Source of the DNA: an uncultured Oscillospiraceae bacterium
GTDB lineage: Bacteria > Bacillota > Clostridia > Oscillospirales > Oscillospiraceae
Reading direction: 5' to 3'
Assembly (NCBI GenBank): GCA_934591815.1
Contig: CAKTPV010000006.1
Location: 1 to 64,000, forward strand
Length of the DNA: 64,000 bases
Below, piece after piece: positions 1-6,659 of the stretch. A program made the translations under genes and the position numbers. The notes below the pieces were generated by a model that did not search any database, was not told the origin of the DNA, and saw only the letters and a list, made by a program, of their open reading frames with translations. The stretch's first letter is position 1; each line of letters starts with the position of its first letter.

Positions 1-647
1 TCGATGCCCTCGGCAGAGAGCAGCTTGGCAGCCTCCAGCGCCTCGTTGACCATCAGGCCGCAGGCGAACACGGCGACGTCCTTGCCCTCCCGCAGTACGT
101 TGGCTTTGCCGATCTCGAAGGGGTAGTCCTCCTCAAACACCGGCGTGGCCAGACGGGCCAGACGCATATAGGCGGGACCCTGGAACTCCGCCAGCGCGAA
201 GGTGGCCTTGCGGGCCTCATTGGCGTCGGCGGGGACGATCACCGTCATGCCGGGGATCAGCCGCATCAGGCCGATGTCCTCAATGGACTGGTGGCTGCCG
301 CCGTCCTCACCGACGGAAACACCGGCGTGGGAGCAGCAGATCTTCACATTGAACCTGGGGTAGGCGATGGAGTTGCGGATCTGCTCATAGGCACGCCCTG
401 CGCCGAACATGGCGAAGGTGGAGCAGAAGGGGATCAGTCCCATGGTGGACAGGCCCGCGCCGATATTCATCATATTGGCCTCGGCGATGCCGCAGTCGAA
501 GAAGCGGTCAGGATGTGCCGCCTTGAAAAACTTGGTCATGGTCGCACCGGCCAGATCGGCATCCAGTACGACGACATTCTTGTTCTGTTCGCCCAACTCA
601 ACGAGGGCCTTGCCGTAGGCTTCACGGGTCGCAATTTTCTCACTCAT
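1..647 (-). CDS. Transketolase, C-terminal subunit (partial, cut by window start)
   Basis: Second half of a split transketolase of the non-oxidative pentose phosphate pathway, moving two-carbon units between sugar phosphates with thiamine diphosphate. The visible N-terminal 215 residues hold the pyrimidine-binding domain, including the GIAEANM stretch whose Glu activates the cofactor. The start is the ATG at 647, with GGAGG lying inside the end of the N-terminal subunit gene; the gap between the two genes is 3 nt, so they are translationally coupled. The C-terminus is outside the window. Confidence 0.95.
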   Translation of the reverse strand, partial: MSEKIATREAYGKALVELGEQNKNVVVLDADLAGATMTKFFKAAHPDRFFDCGIAEANMMNIGAGLSTMGLIPFCSTFAMFGAGRAYEQIRNSIAYPRFNVKICCSHAGVSVGEDGGSHQSIEDIGLMRLIPGMTVIVPADANEARKATFALAEFQGPAYMRLARLATPVFEEDYPFEIGKANVLREGKDVAVFACGLMVNEALEAAKLLSAEGI

Positions 648-650
648 GGC

Positions 651-1460
651 TCAGTCCTCCAATTCCTTCAGGGCCTGCTGACGCTGCTCCTCATTGGGAG
701 CCTTACCGTGCCAACCTACCTGATTTTCCATAAACGATACGCCCTTGCCCTTCACCGTGTGGGCGAGGATGGCCTTAGGCTTGCCGGCCACAGCAGGCGC
801 ACTCAGCGCCGCCTCGACAGCGTCCAGATCGTGACCGTCGATCTCATGGAGATTGAAGCCGAAGGCGCGCAGCTTGGCAGCCAAGTCACCGAGGCTCATG
901 ACCTCGTCGTTGCTGCCGTCGATCTGCAGACCATTGTTGTCCACCAGAACCGTCAGGTTGTCCAGCTTATAGTGGGCGGCGGACATCAGCGCCTCCCAGA
1001 TCTGTCCCTCCTGACACTCGCCGTCACCCAGCAGGGTAAAGACCTTGGTGTCCTTGCCCTGCACCTTAGCGCCCAGCGCCATGCCCACGGCAATGGAGCA
1101 GCCCTGACCCAGCGAACCGGTGGAGGCGTCCACGCCCGGCACCTTCTTGCAGTCGGGGTGGCCCTGCAGGATGCTGTGCAGCTGCCGGAAGTTTTTGAAC
1201 TCGTCGCGGCTGATGAAGCCCAACTCCGCCAGCACCGCATAGTAGCAGGGGGCAGCGTGACCCTTGCTCAGCACAAAACGGTCACGATCCTCTGCCTTGG
1301 GGTTCTTGGGATCAACGCGCATATGGTTGTAGAACGTGCTGACCATCAGCTCCACCGCGGAGAGGGAGCCGCCGGGGTGGCCGGAACCGGCGTTTGCCGT
1401 CATGTTGATAATATCCCTGCGTACCTGCCGGCACACGTGGGAAAGCTCTGCTGTATTCAT
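651..1460 (-). CDS. Transketolase, N-terminal subunit
   Basis: 269 residues, the usual size for the stand-alone N-terminal (pyrophosphate-binding) half. Visible motifs are GSGHPGGSLSAVELM near residue 25 and the ThDP/Mg motif starting GDGECQEG and ending in DNN near residues 145-175. It works as a heterodimer with the product of the next gene, 3 nt downstream. The ATG at 1460 follows an AGGTT-type ribosome site. A good promoter (TTGACA / 17 nt / TACTCT) lies just upstream, so this gene is first in its operon. Confidence 0.96.
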   Translation of the reverse strand: MNTAELSHVCRQVRRDIINMTANAGSGHPGGSLSAVELMVSTFYNHMRVDPKNPKAEDRDRFVLSKGHAAPCYYAVLAELGFISRDEFKNFRQLHSILQGHPDCKKVPGVDASTGSLGQGCSIAVGMALGAKVQGKDTKVFTLLGDGECQEGQIWEALMSAAHYKLDNLTVLVDNNGLQIDGSNDEVMSLGDLAAKLRAFGFNLHEIDGHDLDAVEAALSAPAVAGKPKAILAHTVKGKGVSFMENQVGWHGKAPNEEQRQQALKELED

Positions 1461-1491
1461 GGGGAACCTCCATTCCTTTTTCTTCCGTATA

Positions 1492-1520
1492 AGAGTAGCG
1501 CATTTTCACCAAAATGTCAA
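1492..1520 (-). promoter_or_regulatory. Promoter of the transketolase operon
   Basis: On the minus strand TTGACA (1515-1520) and TACTCT (1492-1497) are separated by exactly 17 nt, matching a housekeeping sigma-A promoter about 30 nt upstream of the transketolase start codon. Confidence 0.7.
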
Positions 1521-1682
1521 TGAACAGTGCACACGGAAAGTGCTTAAGATGCGGGCAGGGGAGATGCTGTCCGGCATTTGCCTGCCGGCGGTGCACAGCC
1601 GCAATCCAAATTGGCGATTTATCGGTATATATAAGGATGAGTTGAGATATTTCCTACATATCCAGGGCGCATAGGATGAATA

Positions 1683-1722
1683 GGCAAAAAGGCAGAGGAT
1701 CATTCCTCCGCCTTTTTGCCTG
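1683..1722 (-). terminator. Terminator after the tyrosine recombinase
   Basis: Inverted repeat GGCAAAAAGGC...GCCTTTTTGCC with AGGAA/TTCCT continuation and a short loop. It overlaps the last codons of the recombinase gene and has T-rich flanks in both directions, so it could act on both strands. Confidence 0.65.
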
Positions 1723-2731
1723 TATCTTTAATTTTCCCTTTCATTTTAACGTCTGACAAGGGGTTTGCCTTTGCAGCTACACGGAGTGCTTCATTGTCGA
1801 TATGCGTGTAGATCTCCGTGGTATTCAGGTGCTCGTGACCTAAGACCTCCTGCACGGCCTTGACATCTACGCCGTTTTGCAGCATCAGCGTTGCCGCGGT
1901 ATGCCGCAGCTTATGGCTGGAATATCGCTCACTGTCCAAGCCTGCCATGGACAGGTGCTTTTTGACCAGTGCGTGAACGGTGGAGCGGCTGATGCGCTTA
2001 TTTTGCCCGGACAGGAACAGTGCGTTCCGATCCTTGCCGCTGATGGGACGGCGCACCTCCATGTACCGCGCCAGCGCGTCCTTACAGGCGCTGTTCAGAT
2101 ACACCACGCGCACCTTATTGCCCTTGCCCAGCACCCGCAGGGCGTCGTCCTGTATATCGGTGATGTCCAGCCCGATCAACTCGGAGATACGCAGCCCGCA
2201 GTTCAGAAACAGCGTCAGGATGCAATAATCCCGCTCCCGGTGGGGGCCGTCCACCGACTCCAGCAGGGAGAGGCACTCGTGCAGCGTCAGATAGCGGGGG
2301 AGAGCCTTCATCTGCTTAGGCGTGTCCACGTCCTTGCAGGGATTTTCCTCCAAAAGATGCCGTTTGTTGCAGATATAATTAAAAAAAGATCGGATCGTAG
2401 CCAGTTTTCTGGCTCTTGACGCCGCGTTCAGACCTTTGTTAGAAACTTCACTATTCTGGTGCTGTAAGCGCTCACGGCTCAAATAGGTCAGATAGCCGTA
2501 AATATCCGTCAGCGTGATGGCGGCGATAAAGTTCAGATCAATGTTCCGGATATCGATCTCGTCCAGCCGCTTGTCAACCAGCGCCGGATCGCGGACTTGC
2601 TTCAGGTACCGGAAAAAATTCCGCATATCCAGATAGTATTCGTCCACGGTGCGCTGTGAGTGCGCCTTGATCGTTTCATGGTAGCTGAGAAAATCCAGCA
2701 GAAGCTGGGGCGAATCCGAACGATAATCCAT
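1700..2731 (-). CDS. Tyrosine recombinase, XerC/XerD-like
   Basis: 343 residues with an N-terminal SAM-like core-binding domain (about 5-120) and a C-terminal catalytic domain. The catalytic set is visible: Arg in NCGLRISEL, Lys in the LGKGNKVR beta-hairpin, HKLRH, the GHEH motif and the nucleophile Tyr in EIYTH. Such enzymes resolve chromosome dimers or integrate mobile DNA. Neighbours are not clearly mobile on this side, so a housekeeping Xer role is likely, but the solitary origin-like hairpin 0.6 kb upstream leaves open a link to a mobile element. The ATG at 2731 has GGGAG upstream. Confidence 0.88.
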   Translation of the reverse strand: MDYRSDSPQLLLDFLSYHETIKAHSQRTVDEYYLDMRNFFRYLKQVRDPALVDKRLDEIDIRNIDLNFIAAITLTDIYGYLTYLSRERLQHQNSEVSNKGLNAASRARKLATIRSFFNYICNKRHLLEENPCKDVDTPKQMKALPRYLTLHECLSLLESVDGPHRERDYCILTLFLNCGLRISELIGLDITDIQDDALRVLGKGNKVRVVYLNSACKDALARYMEVRRPISGKDRNALFLSGQNKRISRSTVHALVKKHLSMAGLDSERYSSHKLRHTAATLMLQNGVDVKAVQEVLGHEHLNTTEIYTHIDNEALRVAAKANPLSDVKMKGKIKDTGKKAEE

Positions 2732-2928
2732 AACTCAATTTCTCCCAAAGACAGGCTGATCTTGCGGTACGCTGTGCGCGGCGGTTCACGCGGAAGTTCT
2801 GTGCGCCGTGTAATGGCCGGCAGCTATATCGGGACGCGAAATAACGGCTCCTGATCGCCGGGCAGCTGCACGGATGTTATACAGTCATTATACCACAGTT
2901 TTAGGAAAAAGCCAGTCTTACCTCCACT

Positions 2929-2960
2929 CGATTGAACAAAATTTTTATTTTGTTCAATCG
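2929..2960. repeat. Perfect 14-bp inverted repeat
   Basis: Arms CGATTGAACAAAAT (2929-2942) and its exact complement (2947-2960) with a TTTT loop. Fragments of the same words (TGAACAAAAT and GTTCAATC) recur at 3018-3045, forming a second, weaker inverted repeat. It may be an operator or a terminator remnant. No T-run follows it on either strand. Confidence 0.6.
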
Positions 2961-3044
2961 CATTTGTATTTTAATATCCGCTCCCCTTTGGGGCGCGGTT
3001 TTCCGTGCTGTGCGACATGAACAAAATAGCCGTTGTTGTTCAAT

Positions 3045-3158
3045 CCGTATAGCAGAGGTTGTCCTCGGACGTGGTACGTCTACCCGACCAGTTGCCCTTT
3101 GATGGTTACCGTCTATCTGGGAGCGTGTGTGACGACTGTTCACACACGCTCCCTTTTT
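3045..3158 (+). ncRNA. Candidate structured RNA or attenuator ending in an intrinsic terminator
   Basis: A closing helix CCGTATAG (3045-3052) with CTATCTGG (3113-3120) would enclose small hairpins, for example GTCC-TC-GGAC at 3061-3070 and GGTA-CGTC-TACC at 3073-3084. It is followed by a perfect 13-bp terminator stem (3119-3131 with 3141-3153) and five T. The 3' strand of the closing helix overlaps the first bases of the terminator, as in riboswitch attenuators. I could not match it to a known riboswitch class, and no clear gene follows. The fold is by eye. Confidence 0.35.
3119..3158 (+). terminator. Strong intrinsic terminator
   Basis: Thirteen uninterrupted pairs (GGGAGCGTGTGTG with its complement), a 9-nt loop and TTTTT. 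It shows that something upstream on the plus strand is transcribed. Confidence 0.85.
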
Positions 3159-3305
3159 CTCGCGTGAAGTACTGCACAGCAAGCGTCTCTTTTCCTAATG
3201 CCCCCGGAAAAAGCGAAAGCACCGGTCTGCTGACCGATGCTCTCTTGTGAGATATATCAAGGCGAAAGGAATTGCCATGACTGACTTTGTGAAGCTTCTG
3301 ACAAA

Positions 3306-3403
3306 GATTTGCAGATTTGCAAAAGTTCCAGGGGGGTAATACTGACCCCCTGCCCTTGTGAGATTTGCATAAGGAAAACGGGTGTTCCTTTGTGCAATCT
3401 CAC
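3306..3403. other. Solitary rolling-circle-origin-like hairpin with iterons
   Basis: Stem CAGGGGG/CCCCCTG (3329-3352) around the loop sequence TAATACTGA (3337-3345), the same loop as at the prophage rep origin (15126-15134). Two tandem GATTTGCA iterons (3306-3321) lie to the left and a third copy (3362-3369) to the right, the latter inside a further long hairpin (3358-3403). The iteron words differ from those at the prophage origin. On the minus strand the loop reads TCAGTATTA, followed by C from the stem. It resembles a CRESS-type Rep nick site. No rep gene lies beside it. Confidence 0.5.
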
Positions 3404-3424
3404 GGGGATTGTGAAATCATTTTA

Positions 3425-3889
3425 TTATAAAACAAAATCGGAATCAGTTTTTTTCTCCTCACTTTCCGCTAAGCGTGAAAGCATTTTATCTTCCCAACGC
3501 GATTGTTTCCACCAGCCGACGATTATCATCAAAAAGCCGACAATAAAAATTACCGTCCGCGTTGCGGACACCGGAGAAATTACACAGGATGCGATCAATC
3601 CTGTACCCGCGCCTGTGAAGAAGCGGCTTACAGCCTTTTCACGCTTGACCGTTCCTGCCGCCCTTTCCCTGTCGATGGTTTTCACCATATCTGTGTCCTC
3701 CTTCAGCATCATGTCAAGCGAAACACCGAAGTGATCGCTGATGGCAACGAGAAGCTGTAAGTCAGGGTAACTCTTCCCGTTCTCCCAGTTTGAAACCGTC
3801 TGCCTCGTCACATGGAACAGACTGCCAAATTGCTCTTGCGTTAATTGCCGCTCTTTGCGGATAGACATGATTCGCTTTCCGATACTCAT
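3425..3889 (-). CDS. XRE-family HTH regulator with C-terminal membrane segments
   Basis: 154 residues. Residues 1-65 form an HTH_XRE domain (ERQLTQEQFGSLFHVTRQTV, then NWENGKSYPD). The C-terminal half has two hydrophobic segments (about 98-112 and 116-130), so it is probably a membrane-anchored regulator. I chose the ATG at 3889 because AGGAGG lies just upstream; a longer reading frame extends further but has no such site. It lies between the solitary origin-like hairpin and the ptb gene and could be cargo of a decayed mobile element. Its target is unknown. Confidence 0.85.
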   Translation of the reverse strand: MSIGKRIMSIRKERQLTQEQFGSLFHVTRQTVSNWENGKSYPDLQLLVAISDHFGVSLDMMLKEDTDMVKTIDRERAAGTVKREKAVSRFFTGAGTGLIASCVISPVSATRTVIFIVGFLMIIVGWWKQSRWEDKMLSRLAESEEKKTDSDFVL

Positions 3890-3969
3890 TGCACCACCTC
3901 CTGCTCTCAAGTATGCAGACTGCACCGCCAAAAGTAAAGCAATTTCCCTTTTACATAGGCGCGTATAGA

Positions 3970-3998
3970 GCAAAAGGACGGCTTGCGCCGTCCTTTTG
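3970..3998. terminator. Intrinsic terminator (bidirectional)
   Basis: AAAAGGACGGC - TTGC - GCCGTCCTTTTG hairpin between ptb and the XRE regulator gene. The T/A-rich stem base allows termination on either strand, and it would end the ptb message. Confidence 0.7.
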
Positions 3999-4098
3999 TG
4001 TCAAATTACGTTGCCTCGCTCCCTTGTTTGCGGAGCTTGGGGTGAGAACTGCCGCCTCCGCCATTGTGGAGGCGAGCTACTCCCGCGACATGGCCATC

Positions 4099-5001
4099 TT
4101 ACGCCTTCAGGCAGCGCAGCACTGCCATCAGGATGGAATAATACTTGCTGTCGGGGGTGTCGGCACGGCTGGTGATGATGACCGGGCAGGATGCGCCGCA
4201 GATGGTGCTGGCCATGGTCTTCCCTGCAATGTAGGTGCAGGCCTTGTACAGCACGTTGCCGATCTCGATGAACGGTACCAGCAGGATGTCCGCCTGACCG
4301 GCCACGGGGTCGTGGATAGCCTTGTGCTTCACGGACTCCATGGAAATGGCACCGTCCAGCGCCAGCGGGCCGGAGATGACGCAGCCCTCCACGCCCCGCT
4401 CCGCGATCTCCTTGGCGGACACGGTGGACGGCATCTTCTCGGTCACATTTTCCACGGCGGACAGCACCGCCACCTTGGGGCAGTCGATACCCAGCGCACG
4501 GGCCACGGGCAGCGCGTTTTCCACGATGCCGATCTGCGTCTCTACGTCGGGAGCAATATTGATGGCGGCGTCGGTGATCATGACGAAGCGGCCCTCATAC
4601 TCAAAAATACCGCACTGGCTGACGAGACGGCGGCCGCCGGCGGGGATCAGCCCCGTCTCCTTGTTCAGGATGGCGCGGGCAAAGTTGGAGGTCTGGAGGA
4701 TACCCTTCATGGGGATGTCCGCCTTCCCTTCCCGCACCAGCTGTACGGCGATCTTGGCGGCCTCCAGCTCCTCACCGTCGAAATCCACGATCTCATAGTC
4801 CTTCTCGCTCTCGCCCATCTCGTGCAGCATGGCGGTGATCTCGTCCTTCTTGCCCACCAGCGTACCCTCGACCACACCCTTGCGGCGTGCGTTCACCACG
4901 GCGGACAGAGCCGGCTCGTCATGGGCGTTGGCCAGCGCGATGCGCTTTTTCATGTTCTGGCTCAGAACATAGTTTTCCAGTTCCTTGAAATTGGTCAGCA
5001 T
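4099..5001 (-). CDS. ptb: Phosphate butyryltransferase (phosphate acyltransferase family)
   Basis: 300 residues, the usual length of the Ptb/Pta acyltransferase fold, with the family stretches MKGILQTSNFARAILN, ITDAAINIAPD and SGPLALDGAISM. It exchanges CoA for phosphate on butyryl-CoA (or a similar acyl-CoA), the first step of the butyrate-kinase route. No butyrate kinase gene is next to it, which is unusual. Its promoter overlaps the left end of the prophage: the -35 box lies within the 18-bp repeat. Substrate preference (butyryl or acetyl) cannot be settled from sequence alone. Confidence 0.88.
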   Translation of the reverse strand: MLTNFKELENYVLSQNMKKRIALANAHDEPALSAVVNARRKGVVEGTLVGKKDEITAMLHEMGESEKDYEIVDFDGEELEAAKIAVQLVREGKADIPMKGILQTSNFARAILNKETGLIPAGGRRLVSQCGIFEYEGRFVMITDAAINIAPDVETQIGIVENALPVARALGIDCPKVAVLSAVENVTEKMPSTVSAKEIAERGVEGCVISGPLALDGAISMESVKHKAIHDPVAGQADILLVPFIEIGNVLYKACTYIAGKTMASTICGASCPVIITSRADTPDSKYYSILMAVLRCLKA

Positions 5002-5060
5002 ATTGGTATACCTCCACGAAATTTGTTCCGATGATTACCGGGAATACTTCAACGCGGCCT

Positions 5061-5089
5061 ATTATACGCTTTTCTTCGGCAAAAGACAA
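5061..5089 (-). promoter_or_regulatory. ptb promoter overlapping the prophage left end
   Basis: Minus-strand TTGTCT (5084-5089) and TATAAT (5061-5066) with a 17-nt spacer. The -35 hexamer is inside the 18-bp repeat at 5081-5098, so integration preserved the promoter but replaced the DNA upstream of it. Confidence 0.75.
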
Positions 5090-5098
5090 CCGTGCCGG
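5081..5098. repeat. Left attachment repeat (attL candidate)
   Basis: AAAAGACAACCGTGCCGG occurs here and again at 15516-15533, bracketing all phage-type genes. Both outer flanks look chromosomal: the ptb promoter on the left and the promoter of the 15601 gene on the right. Confidence 0.75.
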
Positions 5099-5142
5099 GA
5101 AAGATTGTCAAGCCCATTGCGAAAAATCTATGAAAAAAATAT

Positions 5143-6168
5143 TTATGGTTGATTCATGAGGTTTGCGATTTCCTGTTCAAAAAGCTCTTGGGCGGTATGC
5201 CAATCTAAGATTTTACGGGGCATGGCGTTTATGCTCGCCGCTACTACGTCACACTGTTTCTGTGTGACTTTCGCAAGGCTTTTGCCTTTCGGAAAGTAGC
5301 GGCGAATGATACGGTTATTGCGCTCGTTCGTGCCACGCTCCCACGAGCTATACGGATGGGCATAGAAGACCGTCAGGCGCTTAGTACCCTGCGGGTCATG
5401 CTCCATACCGTGACAGTCCTGAAACTCCGAGCCGTTATCTACGGTGATAGTCTGGAATGTGCCTTTTGGGAACTGCCGGATGATTTTATTGAGGGCTGCT
5501 ACGGTGGCGGCGCTGGTTTTAGCAGCGGCGCGGAAGATAATTTCATAGCGGGTCTTGCGTTCGGTCAACGTGAGTATTGATTGCCTCTGCCCCTTGGCGT
5601 TGCCAATGACAGAATCAAACTCCCAATGACCGAACGCCTTTCTTTCATCAATGAACAGAGGGCGGCGGTCTATGGGCAAGCCTTTAGGAGCGCGGACAGC
5701 CCTGACAGTGCTTGACCTGCGCTTAGCACGGCGGGGCTTTTCCGGGAGGTGCTTACTGGTCACACCGGGGATATAGCCACGGTCTATGTAGCGGTACAGC
5801 GTGGTCGTGCTGACCGTCCATTCACCATTTCGCTTTTTGATATTCACGATGGTATCAACCGAAACGCCCAGCCTGATTTTTTGGGCTATCTCATCTGCAT
5901 AGCTATAATTGTTCGACAGCTTTATATCTGCGCCCTTAGAGGTGGCCTGATAGTCTGCGTAGTCCTGTGCGATTTGTGCAGAGTAGCGCCACGGCCTTTT
6001 CGTAGTTTCAGCGCCCAGATGCTCATACAGACCATGCTTGACTTCACGATATATGGAGGATGGGGCAAAGCCGAGGTATCGGGCAATACAGGCGCAAGAG
6101 TTGCCGTTGTTATACATGGCTTCAATGCAAAGACGGTCTGACCAGTCAAGACGACGATACTTTTTCAT
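5143..6168 (-). CDS. IS30-family transposase, probable integration enzyme of the prophage
   Basis: 341 residues. An N-terminal HTH (about 5-50, with ARYLGFAPSSIYREV) precedes the DDE domain: first Asp in GHWEFDSVIG, second in TVDNGSEF, Glu in SSWERGTNERNNRIIRRYFP, the IS30 signature. The ATG follows AAAGGAGGACTGC. It lies 44 bp from the left repeat with no obvious insertion-sequence inverted repeats around it, and a copy of the 18-bp element repeat lies directly upstream of its ribosome site. I therefore infer it belongs to the prophage rather than being a separate insertion sequence. Transposase-type integrases are known in other filamentous phages. Confidence 0.9.
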   Translation of the reverse strand: MKKYRRLDWSDRLCIEAMYNNGNSCACIARYLGFAPSSIYREVKHGLYEHLGAETTKRPWRYSAQIAQDYADYQATSKGADIKLSNNYSYADEIAQKIRLGVSVDTIVNIKKRNGEWTVSTTTLYRYIDRGYIPGVTSKHLPEKPRRAKRRSSTVRAVRAPKGLPIDRRPLFIDERKAFGHWEFDSVIGNAKGQRQSILTLTERKTRYEIIFRAAAKTSAATVAALNKIIRQFPKGTFQTITVDNGSEFQDCHGMEHDPQGTKRLTVFYAHPYSSWERGTNERNNRIIRRYFPKGKSLAKVTQKQCDVVAASINAMPRKILDWHTAQELFEQEIANLMNQP

Positions 6169-6181
6169 GCAGTCCTCCTTT

Positions 6182-6199
6182 TTGAAAGTGTAGATTCAA
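6182..6199 (+). repeat. 18-bp dispersed repeat, copy 1
   Basis: TTGAAAGTGTAGATTCAA, directly upstream of the transposase ribosome binding site. Identical to copy 3. Confidence 0.85.
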
Positions 6200-6214
6200 A
6201 AGTCCTATAAATGC

Positions 6215-6252
6215 AACGAACGCCGAGGGTTTTGTACCCTTGGCGTTTCGTT
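6215..6252. terminator. Terminator-like hairpin upstream of the transposase
   Basis: AACGCC-g-AGGGT paired with ACCCT-t-GGCGTT around a TTTGT loop, extended by AACG/CGTT and followed on the plus strand by a T-rich tract. Confidence 0.5.
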
Positions 6253-6415
6253 TTGCTTATTTTACCACACTTTTCGCGTGACTGCAAGTGCGGCGTTTTC
6301 CGCTGCGGCGGGACGAAAGATTATCAGAAAACAATTTTCCGCCTTGCGGGAGACGGCGGAAAATTCTTTACTGCGGGGTATCGCATCGCAGATGCGATGG
6401 CGGAAAATGCTTTCT

Positions 6416-6548
6416 CCGTTCTGATATGATGCGCCCTAACTCGCGGCGACGGCGAGAACTCAAGGGGCAAATCGAATAGCGGAAGGGTTATTCGAGACGC
6501 CCTTGAGATCACGCCGACCGCGAGGGCGCAACATATCATACCGAACGG
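6416..6548. other. 133-nt imperfect hairpin, candidate packaging signal or folded attP
   Basis: Left arm 6416-6478 and right arm 6489-6548 are near-complements. Shared blocks, read along the left arm, are CCGTTC, ATGAT, GCGCCCT, CTCAAGGG and CGAATA, separated by small bulges and ending in a 10-nt loop. In filamentous phages the packaging signal is a long hairpin of this kind; some also integrate through a hairpin-folded single strand. Either role is inference. Confidence 0.55.
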
Positions 6549-6659
6549 AAAAAGCAAATCCGCCCAATCACATAGCAGCTCAGGCTCGAATCTAAGAAGC
6601 AAATCTATCGCGCCACGGGCGCGGGCGGGGATGCACAGGACAAGGAAAGGAGTACACAC

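Larger units (their letters stand above)
2732..3424. other. Long non-coding interval with several hairpins
   Basis: About 690 bp with no convincing protein gene between the recombinase and the XRE regulator. It holds a 14-bp palindrome (2929-2960), a candidate structured RNA ending in a strong plus-strand terminator (3119-3158) and an origin-like hairpin with iterons (3306-3403), each listed separately. The stretch 2740-2920 shows nothing recognisable. The interval looks like the debris of an earlier mobile element. Confidence 0.6.
6169..6659. other. Prophage intergenic region rich in hairpins
   Basis: 490 bp without a protein gene, between the divergent transposase and SprT-like genes. From left to right: the 18-bp repeat, a terminator-like hairpin (6215-6252), an 11-bp stem (6333-6343 with 6355-6365), an 8-bp stem (6380-6387 with 6391-6398) and a 133-nt imperfect hairpin (6416-6548). 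This resembles the large intergenic region of filamentous phages, which holds the packaging signal. The stretch 6550-6645 shows nothing more. Confidence 0.6.

Noticed and set aside
1700..2731. The tyrosine recombinase as integrase of the 5-15.5 kb prophage
   Set aside because: It lies 2.3 kb outside the attachment repeats with two unrelated chromosomal-type genes between, and looks like a Xer protein.
2929..2960. LexA box in the perfect palindrome
   Set aside because: It has GAAC and GTTC, but 14 nt apart instead of 4.
3045..3120. Purine or tetrahydrofolate riboswitch
   Set aside because: A CGTCTACC stretch resembles the purine class, but the loop motifs needed for that fold (the TATGG and CCGTAAA loops) are missing, and the folate class core is absent.
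2901..3182. A 93-codon minus-strand frame in the hairpin region
   Set aside because: No ribosome site, odd composition, and it crosses a terminator and a perfect palindrome.
3283..3339. A 20-codon plus-strand frame (starting MTDFVKLLTKICRF) ending in the solitary origin hairpin
   Set aside because: It has a fair ribosome site, but most of it is made of the iterons and the hairpin, and the matching place at the prophage origin has no open frame.
5143..6168. IS30 as an independent insertion sequence inside the prophage
   Set aside because: No inverted repeats or short target duplication were seen around the transposase alone, and its leader carries the element-specific repeat. Not excluded, but less likely.
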